Positions 24,521 to 37,789 are shown, numbered from the stretch's first letter. The stretch is 64,000 bases of DNA from Sipunculus nudus (GCA_026874595.1 CM049322.1:41536840-41600839), one strand, 5' to 3'. The notes: generated by a model from the letters alone, not told the origin. Translations and numbers: made by a program.

Positions 24521-25285
24521 GCGCCATACCCGGTCTTACCTCTGTCGTTATTGTCATTATTCTTTGCGCAAATCACTGACCTGTAAACACCCTGGGAATA
24601 CTTGTTTTTTTTTAATGTATGATACTGAATTAATATACAACATGCTCAACTCACAAACCTAATCGTTTCCGACTGAGGTCACTAGGTGATTGTTTATATA
24701 TTTACTTTGCACTCATAAACCCACCTTGCTCACCTTTAAAGGATCACCAAACCGAATCTTATTTCCATGAATTCTTTTTTAGATTGTTTTTTTTAGTTCT
24801 ATGTGGTTTCTACATGTTCGTGTGAAAATCCAATGTTAGCAACTGGCCCGTGAATGATTCCTTTACCACGTTAGCATTTAGCGTGCTACAGAGAGAAAGG
24901 TATTTGAAAATTGCCAAGTGACAACTGTTGACTCATATCGACCATGTGTAGACACAGTTCCACGACAGGTCATATACACACGACCATTGTGAAATTTTCT
25001 TTATGCCATTCACAATATACACAGATATTAGACGCGGGTTTACTCTGAGCCCAATTATGTTAGATTGTTGATAAGGTCTTGCAAGACGTTATTCAAAGTA
25101 TTTCTATTCCCAAGATTTCACGCAATTACGAAATTTCAGGATGGATTTATATTTATATAACAGAGGCTCTTTACTTTACTGCGGCATTGCACACTAAGAC
25201 ATCCTGACATCTTATCGACTGGTGTTAATTAATGTGTCATCGTGTGAATAATAATTCTACTTCTTCATTAGAACTGAGGTTCTCT
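24521..25285. other. Intergenic stretch, nothing recognised
   Basis: AT-rich with T-runs; no domain, repeat end or splice-bounded frame was identified. Confidence 0.4.
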
Positions 25286-27250
25286 ATGAGGAAGAGCTCG
25301 GTAAATATTGAAAGTAGGTTCGCAGCATTAGTTTAATTTACGGATCAGACCCAACAAATTCTACAAAAAATGTGGTCTTGTATGCGGCTAAATCTCGAAA
25401 AGCGGATTACCCTCTAACAGAGCTATACCGAAGAGGGTATAATAAGAATGTTTCTTATACACTGAGGCCAAATATTTCTGTAGATCCCTATAAAATATAC
25501 CTTAACCAAACCTTTCGACCTGAAAATAAACACCTCTTAAAAAGCGCATTTTACCACTTTTCAAATGTGGAACACTTTCTGGCAAGATAGACTTACCTTA
25601 GGTAAAACACAGCAAACAGGCAGTTGAGCAAGCAAGTGAGGTTCAGATGAACCAGTGATCACTTATATCTGCTACTTGGCTCACGTTCGATGCTGGTACC
25701 GTCCCGTTGGAGTTTAGTTATATGTACACGTTTACCTGGATCCCTCACACATTGCGGTGACTTAGTACATTATTCATTATGATATATATACATATATACA
25801 CCATTTAGAGTGGTAACTTGCATAGAGAGTTACGGGGTTAAAATATATCTGTGGTACAGTATGGTTCATCACCAACAAACAATTGTTGTTAAATTTAAAT
25901 CCAGCGGATTCTTGTATCTGTATTTTAATACCTCTGAGGTAGTCAAAGTATTGAGTTGCGTCGACATGTATTTGTCAGGATACATTGCCTGCCGTAGCGT
26001 TTACCCAAATTTTTTTTAAAAATGCCTAAGAAATATACCACCAAGCTCACTTTTGCTTTACAGCTTAAATTGCATTGTCCTACATACTGTTTAATTTTTT
26101 TCTCAGATATTTTCAGTGTTTGAGTATTGATCATTTCTAATTAATCATATATAATGGATAAGTCACATGATATATATTCATTGTAGGGTGTACCCAGCAC
26201 CAACATCTCTGATTCACGTGCTCGCATTGGTTATATGATCGTATTAGATACCCAGAAACAGCTTGCCTGAACCGACATCTGTATGCTCAGATCCGAAGAT
26301 AATATAAGGATTCTGATTGCAATTTGTAAACTTCGGATATATATTATCCAAGATATTATAACTGTTACTTTGGTTGATTAGTTTATTTTTTATTGTCGAT
26401 TATTTCTTTTTCTTCTACCATTTTCTATTTAAGTTTACATCTGAAATCCGATAAGGATTTTTTTCAACTGAATTTTAGGATCAACATAAGTCTTGAGTCA
26501 GTGTCTCTGTCTATCTCAACACAAAGGTTGTACACACCTTAAAGTTTTCCATTTATTGCTCAGTTTGGGACCCCGGGTAGATGGCCTATCTTTATCGATT
26601 TGCAATTGTTTTGGTCTAATCATTTGCTGCTTTCCATTTACTCGACTTCAGCTTTATCATAAGCTTGATTCTACATCGCTTCCAACAGTTGAAATAATAA
26701 ACAATGAAATGCTATGTCAGCCTGAATATGACTCTTGAAAGCAATTATCAGGATGATTGAGTATTTAGTAATATACATTTCCTTGCAATTTAGTCGAATT
26801 TGCGACTAACAAAGCTTTTTCTCGGCCCTGCTTTGACCCTGCGTTAAGCAAAGGCCTTAACTCAATTCCGGGTTTTATTTTCTCGACAGCGAAAAGAACA
26901 ACACAGCAATGTCAAAACAATGAACCGATCGGTCACTACGTTGGTACGTACGTGAAAACAGCGAGGATAATTGGATTGTGTTTATGATGTATTCAAAAAT
27001 GTCATAAGGATATAGGACCGGGGCAATCTTCGAAGTCGCGTATCATTATAAGAAATTATGTTGAAACCAAGCGATGGATTGCAGTTGTCCACAAGAATAT
27101 GTCCGAGCAAACCAGTAGGAACCAGTTTCCGCGGTGTTTCATGTTGATGTTCGTTTGTTGCGCACCGCGTGCAGTTTGTAACATTTAATCTAAACACAGA
27201 ATGGCTCAGACAATAAATGTGCACCGCTGATAACTGTGATCATCGGTTAT
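25250..27250. repeat. Long diverged duplicated block, copy B
   Basis: It aligns in patches to 5200-7030 in the same orientation, with the same first-exon/donor segment near its left end. Upstream patches match near 26170-26300 (against 6115-6250) and 26915-27140 (against 6740-6960). A 72-residue frame at 25372-25590 overlaps the promoter block antisense and shows no domain. Confidence 0.55.
25597..25700 (-). promoter_or_regulatory. Promoter and non-coding first exon, copy B
   Basis: On the - strand the 16-base word GGTACCAGCATCGAAC (25700-25685) is identical to one at 52815-52830 upstream of the intact NTR-like gene. It is followed by a TATA-like AGATATAAGT (25671-25662) and then, about 65 bases on, CCTAAG and a GTAAGT donor (exon end 25597). 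The layout equals copies A, C and D. On this strand it points at the NTR-like gene whose ATG exon starts at 18145. The 7.4 kb first intron is inferred. Confidence 0.6.
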
Positions 27251-27689
27251 GTCAGACCCGGTATTTTGCTATAGAGGGGGTACAGCTGTTTGATTTTTTT
27301 AATGTACTTCGCTCAACATCTTCATAAAAGGGAGCGTCGAATGTTTTACACAACAAAGGTCTTATGTTCCATCTCCTTTGTAACTTCAAGAGTGGCATTT
27401 GTGAAGAAAATCTTATTAAAAACCTTAAAGCAAATTATTTCAGAATAAATTCTATTAGATTTACTATGTCTCATTCATCCGAATACTTATAAAATAATTC
27501 ATGCCATGTATTTGAGATCCTGCAAATAGAAATGCTATTCAAATTTCACAAGGTTGTGTCCATGAATATTTAGCGGCAATGGCAATAAACATGAATTCAC
27601 GAATGAAACATTTCAATTATAAATAGAACATCAGAAAAAGCTGACAAAGGCACTCAGCGAAAAGAACAGTTTTTTATGGGTGGTAACAG

Positions 27690-28430
27690 TAACAAGTATT
27701 CATGGGATATTTGTTCTCACATGGGTGTATAGCTGTACAAATGTCTCCTGTCCAAGTTATAAATTTAAACACGAGAGGTATATGGTACCTCTGCAAGTCT
27801 GCCACTCCCTCAACTCATGCGGCACTTCATCAAGGCAAATGACCATACCATGTGTACGTTTCAAAAGAATCAATCAAGTAGTTCCTGAGAAATAAGCTCC
27901 TCAGTTTTGTGACCTTGAAGAATACGTCAAGGTTGTCCATCCTCAAACATGACTGAGATTTTGTTGTTATGCATTAACGCTAAAGAAATGAAGTTCTTGT
28001 GTTGAATTCTTTGGGAGATATCTAGCTCACAAACCCAGAATTGAAAAAAAATGATTAAAATTCTGAAAAATCTGAAATTGTAAGTAGCGCCCCGAACCAG
28101 TACCGCAGCTGCATATCGTCAAAGCCAATAACCATAGCACGTTTTATAACAATCTACCCCGTGGTTCCTGAGAAATAAGCTTATATTTTTTTCTATAATT
28201 AGCACTGAAACGTAGTAAAATAGGTCAAGGTCAACAATCATCGTACTTGACCTAGATTTTGTTAATATACAAATACATCGAAAAAAAAATAAAAATGTAA
28301 ACGGGGATTCCTTTAAGAGTTATCCCGCTCAAAAGTAAATGTTATCGGACGGACGAAAGGACGCACGGCTTGGGAGACATCAAGAGCCCTTCAGCCTATA
28401 AGGCTGAGGGCCAAAGACTACTACACATTT
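27690..28430. repeat. Mollusc-style interspersed repeat
   Basis: Two rounds of a unit can be seen: 'caatcaagtagttcctgagaaataagctc' with 'gaccttgaagaatacgtcaagg' near 27865-27930, and 'cgtggttcctgagaaataagctta' with 'taggtcaaggtcaa' near 28160-28235. These lead to a GGACGGACGAAAGGACGCACGG segment at 28346 and an AGCCTATAAGGCTGAGGG palindrome near 28392. This style is frequent in bivalve and gastropod sequence. No coding capacity. Confidence 0.55.
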
Positions 28431-30150
28431 AATAATTCAATCATTAAGACGCTCACACACTATTGAAACAAGTCGCAGTGAAAGTTGCTGTTGTATAAAG
28501 AATCAGGGAGCCTAGATAAAAGTGTGACTAAACACTAAAAAGAAACAGAAGCATTTGTTAAACATTTCGTTTATTGACGAAAACAATTGTAATAATATCC
28601 TAGATGGGTTGCCCGTCATACAAACCCTTCATAAATCCATCTTTTCAATATGGATCTTCCCCTATTTAGAGGCGGGGGGGGGGGCTACTTTACTACCACA
28701 TCACAACTTATAATTTATTGAGACCGCAGTCTTTATAAAACTATATAATTTCTTAATACTAATTTGTACAAGCCTTATACAAACCTTGTACAAACTGATA
28801 AATAATGCCTGAAGTCGTTTTCATAATACCAAGTCTATGGAAGATGTGCTTTTCATAGCTGTCACAGACTTGGTAGTGTAATGATGCAGACACTTTGCAA
28901 TTACAATGTATTAGTCTCTGTAAATGTTATTTTATTAATGCAAATAATGCTTTTAGTACCCACATGCACTGTTCATATATTTTCCAGCTTAATCGTTGAT
29001 ATATCCATACAATTGGTTAAAATTTCACCAGAAAGAATGTACCCTTTCAATTATGAATCTTGCTTTGCTTAAATGTCTAATTATATAAAGCCATACAGAA
29101 CAAAATGACTTTGTTTCCAAAACACTGTAAAATATATTGTGTAAAACAGAAAACTAACTATTACGTATGTTGAGGGACCATTTTTATCTGGAAAAGTAAG
29201 GGGAAATGAAGCCAGAGGTCTGAGCATCCATTTACCAGGGGCATTTCTGGTCATTTGTATTGCATTGGCCGGCTTGAAACGAAAATGGGGTTATTGTGTG
29301 ATCTAAGAAGGGGGTTGATTTATCTCTGGTTAAATTCATGTATACAGGATTGCAAAAGTAAAATACAAAAATGGTCCCCGATGCCCCCATTGGATTCCCT
29401 AATAGAGTATGTGGAATTTGTACGTAGAACGGTTTTGCGCTGTTTCTTTCATGACACTTTCCTCCAGACTTATAATTTATTCATTTTGACACAGGGTATT
29501 TAAGCTTATTCGACCTGATATATATTGGAATTTGACTTTTACTCCGACTTAATCGGTTGTGGACAAGACAAAATAATATTTACAACTTTAAATTGATTTA
29601 TGAAGCTTGTCCTTTTTTTTACATTGGTGAAGCACTTAGAAGGGCTGGAGAATTAAACCAGGTAGCGCGTTTTGCCATAACAGTAGTGAAAACGCCTGTC
29701 CGAGTGTCAGCCTTTCACTGCAAAGACGGTATTTGTTTATTGTTTACTTGGATTGATGATTGTCTCTAAATAAAATGGACAATTCGAGAATATATGTCTA
29801 TTGTGAAACAAATAGGCACGACATAGATATAAAAGAAAGCTTCGTAGAAGAAATTAACACCATTTGACGCTTAATGTACATATTATAAAGACGGGCAGAC
29901 ATATGGCGGCAAACACCGAACCTGCTCTGGCGGTCCTCTTTTGAAAAAGACTAAGTGTCTTTTCAAGCCGGTGTTTACCCTACTTAAAAACATTTTTCAA
30001 ATTAATAGTGCAAAAGTCAAGAAAAAGAACAGGTGAGCTTTGAGGTTGTCTTTACAATTAACCTTTTATATAAAAGTTATACATTTAAGCAACTGATCAC
30101 TTGGATGGCCTTCAGGGTATTAGAATTCAGTCGTGTTAAATAACAGACCA
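28431..30150. other. Intergenic DNA, no gene seen
   Basis: Only frames without motifs were found. A short nested inverted repeat sits at 29911-29980 and a poly-G tract at 28674-28684. Confidence 0.4.
29911..29980. repeat. Nested inverted repeat (hairpin)
   Basis: Outer arms aaacaccg and cggtgttt enclose an inner, nearly perfect hairpin, ttgaaaaagac/gtcttttcaa, with a four-base loop. Possible foldback element remnant or structured RNA. No terminator role is implied in a eukaryotic genome. Confidence 0.55.
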
Positions 30151-31400
30151 GAATGATTAATAAACCAGGCTTTGCCAACTTTAAATTCAGCCGGAGTGCA
30201 AGTACCCGCTTGGTTTTATTAATAACATGTGATGATTAATGTTTAAAGCTTAAAATTCAATCCCGCATATATTCAGGTACCCGATGGTTCCAATTAAAAA
30301 AAGATCCCTGGTGCATGATTAATCAAGCATGAAATGTTCGCCATAGTAAATCAACGCACGAGGTCACGTCGTACACATCACGTGGGTTCGTATGTTTTAA
30401 AGATTCCAATAGTGCACCGCCCTATAATTCACCTATGCAATAACCGGAAAAGCAGAGTGGTTATGATACACTCAAGCCACTTGTCTCTGTAAACAAAAAT
30501 GTGGGTTCACATATTATTCGAGCACATCAAACAGAATTGATCACCATAAAGAGCGCCTGCAATAAATCCTTGGAAATGAATATAAAAACCTCCTTGAAGA
30601 AGGGAACTTTATCTCTTTCAATATATTAAACTTTTATCATCAATGATAATCTTACCTTCGTAAAAAATCTGCATCTCAGGCAAAAGGAACAAACACATGT
30701 GAAGTTAAAATGAGCAAATACGCTGTATATTTACAACTTGACTCACACTTAAATCTGGTACCATCAGACGGTCGTTTGGTTATTTGAACAAGTATACCTT
30801 GATAACTCAGGGTTTATTTACTGCTCAGGTAGAGAGAACTGTGAGATCATATTTGGTGTAATAATAAGTGGCGTCGTGTAAACGCAACTCCCAAAAATGA
30901 GTGACATTCAAACTTTCTGTATAACTATAACAAATGATAAAATAATTGTATAAAATGTATATTGTTTCGGTAGAAACCTATGAGGCATAAAAACAATATT
31001 TATGATGAGGAAAACAATGATTCAGTTCGTCCTATTCATGGTACAAGATGATCATTGTACTATAAATCTATATCCTGTTTTTTTTTACTCAAATGTCGTC
31101 TTTAATTTTATATACGCGAGACGTCCTAGGCCAGGTCTTAATTCAATCACTTTCATATGTCTGTATCTTAGACATTTTACAAAGTCTTTCAGAGTCGGAA
31201 CACACTGAACACAACATAAACATCCCTTATCCCGAGTCGAACATTCGACGGGAATATCACGTCAAAAGCAAATAAGTAAATTAATAATCCAAAATATGAT
31301 ATCCCAACGGGCTGTTCTCAAATTCCGCTCAGTTTCTCGTATCATGGTTTCATTGAAATGTGCAAAAGCAAAGCACCATTACTCCCAAATAATCCAATTT
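30150..31400. repeat. Long diverged duplicated block, copy C
   Basis: Three patches match copy A: 30241-30320 (against about 7080-7160), 30480-30800 (against about 5400-5760) and 31320-31385 (against about 8055-8115). The order differs from copy A, so rearrangement or two overlapping copies is implied. Confidence 0.5.
30656..30762 (-). promoter_or_regulatory. Promoter and non-coding first exon, copy C
   Basis: On the - strand GGTACCAG (30762-30755) is followed by TTTAAGTGTGAGTCAAG, an AAATATACAG TATA-like site (near 30731) and, about 70 bases later, TACGAAG with a GTAAGATT donor (exon end 30656). It shares layout and sequence with copies A, B and D. No NTR-like coding exon was found between it and copy B, so it is either an orphan promoter or an alternative start for the gene at 18145. 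Confidence 0.5.
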
Positions 31401-32007
31401 TACCAAAACTATCGTACACAGTATAAGTATTCTATAAAATTAATTATATATATATATATATATTATATATAAGTTAATTCGAATACTTTTTCAACAAGAT
31501 ATTTTGTGTAATTAATATTTTATTTTACAATTTATAAACTGATCAGTTTAAGTCGAACGGTAATATGTGAAATAAAAAGGGCGAATTATCAGTATGCATT
31601 TTAATATGATAATATTGTTAAATGCTTACATAATACAGATTTATAAATAAAATACATTTTTTTGGTATTATTTTCAAAGTACGTATAGAATATTATACAA
31701 ATGTATGTTTCACATATAATGAAAAATATGCGTTACCTTAACGTTTTATGCCTTAATTGGTATAGCGAGTTTCTAATCAAAGGCCACATTGAGAAATTGT
31801 TTGTTTATCAATGAGTGAATTTTCTATCGAACGCTTATTGAACCTCACCTTTACATTTTTTTTGTAAATAATTGCTATATTTTCTATCCACAAAAAAAGC
31901 AAGCGATCAACAGTTACCAAGTGTTATTGTTATACAGCAAACTTATTTTTGCTTTTCATATTATATTGTCATATGTTATATTGTCATATGGAAATTTTAG
32001 TTAGAAG

Positions 32008-32049
<42 letters not shown>

Positions 32050-32082
32050 AATATTCAGTGTTTAACTGTATATAGTGTACAG

Positions 32083-32123
<41 letters not shown>

Positions 32124-33370
32124 GTTGTTAAGTAGCACCAGAGCCACTGAAAGATATATTTAACAACACTGAGACTTGATCCACTTAATTATAAATATCA
32201 CTTTGCCTAGATATCCAGCTATACAAAAACATTATGTCATGCCTGAAAATACGCATAAGGCAGAGTTAAACAGCACGATAAGTTCACAGTGTAAGCTGCT
32301 GAAATATCCCATATATTAGTAAATCAATGTTACTACAATTATATAGGTGGTCATATCGTACAGGCTTTGCCTTAACGGTCATATCATGTCAGCATGTTGA
32401 AGCAAGCCCAGGAGATGTGCCTTGAATTCCGATATATATGTTTTCAACTAGAGACCCTTCTTAGTGATCTGTCTGAAACCCGATATGATTCTTGGGTCAC
32501 ATGTCAACTGTCGAACAAAGATTGATGATGCCACCTACACATTGGGCCTAGCAAGCCAGGATGGAACGCTCGGCTCACTGCACTTGGATTTTTTTTTTGG
32601 TGAAAATAACACATCTCAGGCGACATTCGAGATATCGACCTGAAATGTTGCATGTAAAATGCATATCTAACGAGGGTAACCTATTCAGCATGGGCTGAAG
32701 ATCTAAAGGACCCTTTTAAGGATGCTACTGTCTGAGTACATCGTTATATACAAATAAGGAAGCACAAACTAAAATAAATGCATTTTATATAAAAATATAA
32801 TGGTGTACATATCTGGTTCAAAGTGAAAAAAAAACATACAAATAAATTTACGAAACGATAGACACAAATATTGACTGAACGATATTAAATAACAAGCTTC
32901 CTTATAACAACTCAAACATGCAAGATTTTGATTTTGCAATAATCATATCAGATGATAAGACAAAAATATAGGTAATGAATACAAAGATAAAATAGCGACT
33001 GTTAAATGCTTTTTTAAAAGTTATGGCATGAAATGCTTGAATAACGATTTAATTTGATAGACGCTGTTGGTCGATTTGAGGCTCATAGGTAATGAATTCC
33101 AGTGGATGGAACCAGCATCTGTAAGGTTTGTTTTGAAGGTCTGTTTGGCTCGGGTAATTTAAGTGGAAGTCTTGTGAAAAAAACGAGTATAATATGCACT
33201 ATTAACACGGAGGAAAGTATGGGAATGGGAGGAAGGACCATTAACAGACAACCACTTATTACAAAGAAACAACGTATTTCTTTATCTTAGTGTTTTCGAA
33301 GAATTGCTCCTAACAGATATACCAAATTCACATAACTCTAAATAAAAGCATTATACGGTGTGTTTAAAAT
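31401..33370. other. AT-rich stretch with microsatellites
   Basis: It contains a TA run near 31443-31470, a long TA run at 32010-32046 and an (ATA)n run at 32085-32121. No supported gene. Confidence 0.45.
32010..32121. repeat. (TA)n followed by (AAT)n microsatellites
   Basis: TA run at 32010-32046 and an uninterrupted ATA-type trinucleotide run from about 32085 to 32121. Confidence 0.95.
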
Positions 33371-33371
33371 A

Positions 33372-33588
33372 CAGTGAAACCTCAATTATGAGATGAAGGG
33401 ACCCTCAGAAAACTTTGACATATCCGAGGCTCGACACAAGCGGGTTTTATTTGGTAGTTATTTAACTAGAATTGTCCAGAATATCGAGTCTGTAACTTCG
33501 ACATACGCGGGGTATTCGACATAAGCGGGGTATTCGACATAAGCGGGGTATTCGAATAAAGCGAGTTCGACACAACGAGATTTCACTG
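33372..33588. mobile_element. Tigger/pogo-type MITE
   Basis: It starts CAGTGAAACCTC and ends, on the opposite strand, CAGTGAAATCTC. Both ends are flanked by TA (33370-33371 and 33589-33590), as expected for Tc1/mariner-superfamily insertion. It is 217 bases with no coding capacity. The interior holds three copies of an 18-base unit (ttcgacataagcggggta) between about 33508 and 33556. Confidence 0.8.
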
Positions 33589-33877
33589 TATATATAAGTT
33601 TCTGCTCATTTTGAAAAAAATACCCAGAACTGAGAGTCAAAGCAATCATATTCACTCACTATCAACTCATTATCACTTTGAGCCCGCACATACGACAAAC
33701 AATATACATCTTTATTATATTATCACAAAATATCTTCAAAACACTTTCTGATTTTTATTAAGGATTATTGCTGAAATAAACTTTTCAGTGAATTTACGTG
33801 GAATGTCGAGACATTGGATGACTACATTTGCATCAGGCATTGTTGAGAATCCAGCTTTTAGCTTTAAGTGCTTCCTA

Positions 33878-33948
<71 letters not shown>

Positions 33949-35960
33949 AGTAATAAATTAACAACAATAATAATGATGATAATAATAATAATAATAACAA
34001 CAAAAAATAATATGTCCAAAAATGCCATTTTTTTTATCAATGTACGATGTTACATTGGTCAGCGGGTCAACCCACGGTTAACCCCGAAATACAGCTGCCC
34101 ACGAGGCACAAACTTATTTTGGTCATACCTGCAAGTAATGGTCTGAATTTATGAATATCGTGTTGCAAGCAGGGACACCCATTTCTGGATGTCGCAATCG
34201 GAGGAATACATGCAAAATTGTTATAACGCATCATTATTAAATAAAAGAACATTGTATCTATTGCTGCTTTAATTTATTGCTGCTTTGTCTGATAATACAT
34301 ATGGGCTGCCTAGGCGGAGGTCTACGCTGAGTGCTTTAATATAAATATTTCTGTTAAAAATGTTTATGTTATAGAAAACCTTGAGTCCCAACTGTAAGGG
34401 AAAAAAAAGTAAAGAAAAAAGAACTCAATTTCATCCACAGATAGTAATCTGATCCTAAAAATCTACAATGTGTAAACAAAGAGTCAATAAGACAAACAAG
34501 GCCCAGACTATTTAGCTCTCTAAAATAGCACTATGAACACCCTATTAATCGCGTTCATTTTTAATTGTATTTCGGACTTGCGCGGATGGCCTGCTCGTTT
34601 TTGAAATCGCTGCCACATGGAGATGGATTGACGCACCCTAGCTTAACGTATTTGATAACTGCAGTTCACGAGAGCACTGCGTGGTCGCTATGAAGAACCG
34701 TTGAGTGCGGGTGGTATGACTGGTGGTCATTTGCGTCAGCAGAACGCTCTGGCTGCAGCAAGTCGCATCTAGTGGTTGTTGATTAAGCATGGGTATATCA
34801 GCTGCAGTTATCCACAGCTGGTCAATCTGGTACCAGCATCTCATGCCCAGCGTGGGAGTGATAATATTATCGGGGAGGGCCATTAGTGATCTCTGAGTGA
34901 TCTCGTACGGGCATCCCAAAGGCCTTTAATATCATATGATTCCAGACCCTATAAAATTATAGGCTCCACGGGGTCTGTTGCGAAGGCACAGGGTGCAGTC
35001 AGACACATCTGATTATCGCTTATTTAATCTTGCGTTCATCAAACGTGCATCATGAGACCGTTGTTCAGAGTCAAATATGTAGCCAGGTCGAACTATTGAA
35101 TACTGAAAACAGTATAGTGTTTAAATATATCAAATAAAAACAAGCAATAGATAAAATTATATCTATAATATTTTTCTCATACACGGACAGGGAAACTATA
35201 TTTAATACAGCTATTTCTTTTCTTGATGCACCACATAATAATTTTCTTTTACATATTACAAATCTTACACTTTAACTTATTTAATATGCTACAAATTTTT
35301 AGTTATCAGGATCATTCGGGTCATTCTATTCAGATATTTAAAAGGCGATTATAGAATAAACTACAATTTCGTAAGGAAATAGATCCCTTTGTGGATAACA
35401 AAAACACACACGCACGCATTTTATGAAGTTCCTCCGACAACATGTTAAACCTCCTGTTTCGGATGCATTCAAGAAACAACACCGTCTTCTTAAAATATTA
35501 AGAAATAGCAGGACATAGAAACTCTTCCCATTCGTCTCGCAACATATTCAACTGAGTTTTTTAAAGATCAAATATCAACTCATATGTAACAAATCCTTGA
35601 CCTTTCTCCATGAATATACTAAAATACCTATTGTGACTATTAATTTTCATCTTTTACTTAGCGTTATATCATAACCCATTGAATACCTACACTAAAATGA
35701 TTTATAGTTATCTGAAGATGTGGTGTTGTACATTTGCAAACTGATTTTATAAAGCTGAGCTCTAGCTGCGGTGAAGAGTATACACTGTATACTTACTGAT
35801 AGGTTTACTTAACAGAATTAAAAAAACTACCGATTCCGCAGCATATACATAATATGTATGTGGGTATATGTGAACATCAGAAACAAACACATCATTATAT
35901 TCTATACATAAGCAGCAATACTCATAATGTGCCCAGCGCTTAGTATCAAAAAGAATGATA
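33589..35960. other. Intergenic DNA with microsatellite, no recognised gene
   Basis: TA run at about 33880-33944 followed by (AAT)n near 33965-34000. A 93-residue frame on the - strand at 34919-34638 is less AT-rich than its surroundings but has no domain I recognise. Confidence 0.4.
33880..33944. repeat. (TA)n microsatellite
   Basis: Uninterrupted TA dinucleotides for about 65 bases. Confidence 0.95.
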
Positions 35961-35968
35961 TAATATAT

Positions 35969-36612
35969 GTTGGAGCCCGTTTGCGGATCTGGCCCATCTG
36001 CCGATGGGCTTTGCCCATATGAGGATACGTTATTGGGCTGCCAATCTGCAGATGGGCTTGGCCGAGGGAAAATGTAGCTTTGGCTGCAGGGGTCAATGCC
36101 GGAGAGTTATGTCTTTGCAAAGGCCAGGGCAAAAACGCCACGGTCACTGGCATTTGTCTGTCTGTGGATGTTCATCACAAGCATCCTATAGGGTGTTGAT
36201 TGCTTGTGGAGTTTTGGATAAGATCCTTATTTTCCTCTGTGGGTTTCTTTATCATGGAGTGATAGATGGCGACACAGTTTTTGGACTGTCCAATATTTGA
36301 TATGGTATTCCAATTATTGTTATAAACATGCAATATTTGGACAAAGGCGCCAGCTGGAATGTCCCAGGACAGGTTCTGTTGGAGAATTGATGAACCTCAT
36401 TAACCTCTTAATATCACACGAATGCAATGTAGACTAATTAAGAATTGTGCGTAAAAAGTTATTAAATAGGGCATTGTAACAATGAATGCACATCTATGTA
36501 GTTTTCTATGCATATCAATGTATTTTTGATGATAAACGTATTGATGTAAGACTGTGATAGTGATTGCTACATATATAACCATTCTATTGTCAAAATGTAT
36601 ATGGTAACCTCG

Positions 36613-36682
<70 letters not shown>

Positions 36683-37231
36683 GGTTATTTAAAAATTAAT
36701 TTGAGGAACTTATTTTATACCATATATAATTGCTCTTTAGTAAAATTGTATGGTACCATGGACATATGAAAACGTAAATGAGATTTTTGTTCACAGCAAT
36801 TGAACTTCATTAAACTCTTAACATCACACGAATGCAATGTGGACTATTTAAGAATTGTGTGTAAAAAAGTTATTAAATAGGTATTGTAACACTGATTGCA
36901 CATATATGTAGTTTTCTATGCACATATATGTAACTTTGATTATAAACTTATTGATGTAAGGCGGTAATGGTGATTTATGTTTCAATAAACACATTTAAGT
37001 TATGAGAAATGTTTGTCTGAGTACAAAATTCATCAAGATAATAAACCAATAACGTATTACTAAAAACCTAAAATCGGTTATTTGGCCCAGCCCATCTGCA
37101 GATGGGCCAGAAAGTGCATGGTATCAAATCCATTATTGGGCTGCCCATCTGCAGATGTGCAGCCCAATAACGGATCCCCATATGTGCCAAGCCCATCAGT
37201 AGATGGGTCAGATTCTCAAACGGGCTCCAAC
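35969..37231. mobile_element. Non-autonomous DNA element with long terminal inverted repeats
   Basis: The left end (GTTGGAGCCCGTTTG from 35969) and right end (CAAACGGGCTCCAAC to 37231) are inverted copies. The similarity continues inward for roughly 100 bases, with repeated CCCATCTGCAGATGGGC palindromes and TTATTGGGCTGC words. The ends are flanked by alternating AT. The interior contains two direct copies of a roughly 190-base segment (36384-36575 and 36796-36980) separated by a TA microsatellite, and no transposase. The superfamily is not assigned. Confidence 0.75.
36384..36980. repeat. Direct repeat pair around a (TA)n tract
   Basis: Segments beginning 'ttgatgaacctcattaac' and 'attgaacttcattaaac' share catcacacgaatgcaatgt, attgtgygtaaaa and tgtagttttctatgca in the same order. 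The TA tract lies at about 36619-36680 between them. Confidence 0.8.
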
Positions 37232-37789
37232 ATATATATTCGTGTGTGAGAAGTTCTGGGATCTACAGGCCATAGTACTCAACTATGGCTCTCTTAATGT
37301 CAGCTGGGAAGTGCCCAGTCTTGGTCAGCTAGAACCCATGGAGCCATATTTGGTTCCTATGGACTTGGTCATCCATGCTGGAGATTTCTTCATAACAGCG
37401 CCTTGAAGTCCTCCTTTGTGCCAGCTGACTATCATGCGATCTCCGTCAATGGCGATGACCTTGGCGGTTTGTGACGTCCCACATCCAGGAGACACATCAC
37501 CCTAACTTCCAGCTACTTCGTGGAACATCTCTGTCTCTTCTTGGACCTAATCAACTCCTAAATCAATAAGAACAGGAAAGTATGAATAGGTGCGCGGAGT
37601 CCAATTCAGTCCGGTGTTACCGTTCTTAACTGTTGTTATTTCATGCTTCTATGTGGATTTTGAAAAAAAATGGTGAGACATAGTTACCTTCTCAATTTAT
37701 TTCACTCTAGCTAATTCAAATAAATATTCATACAAGCATTTTTAAATTGAGACATGATGACAATCTGATATTTACAGGCGGAAATGTCT

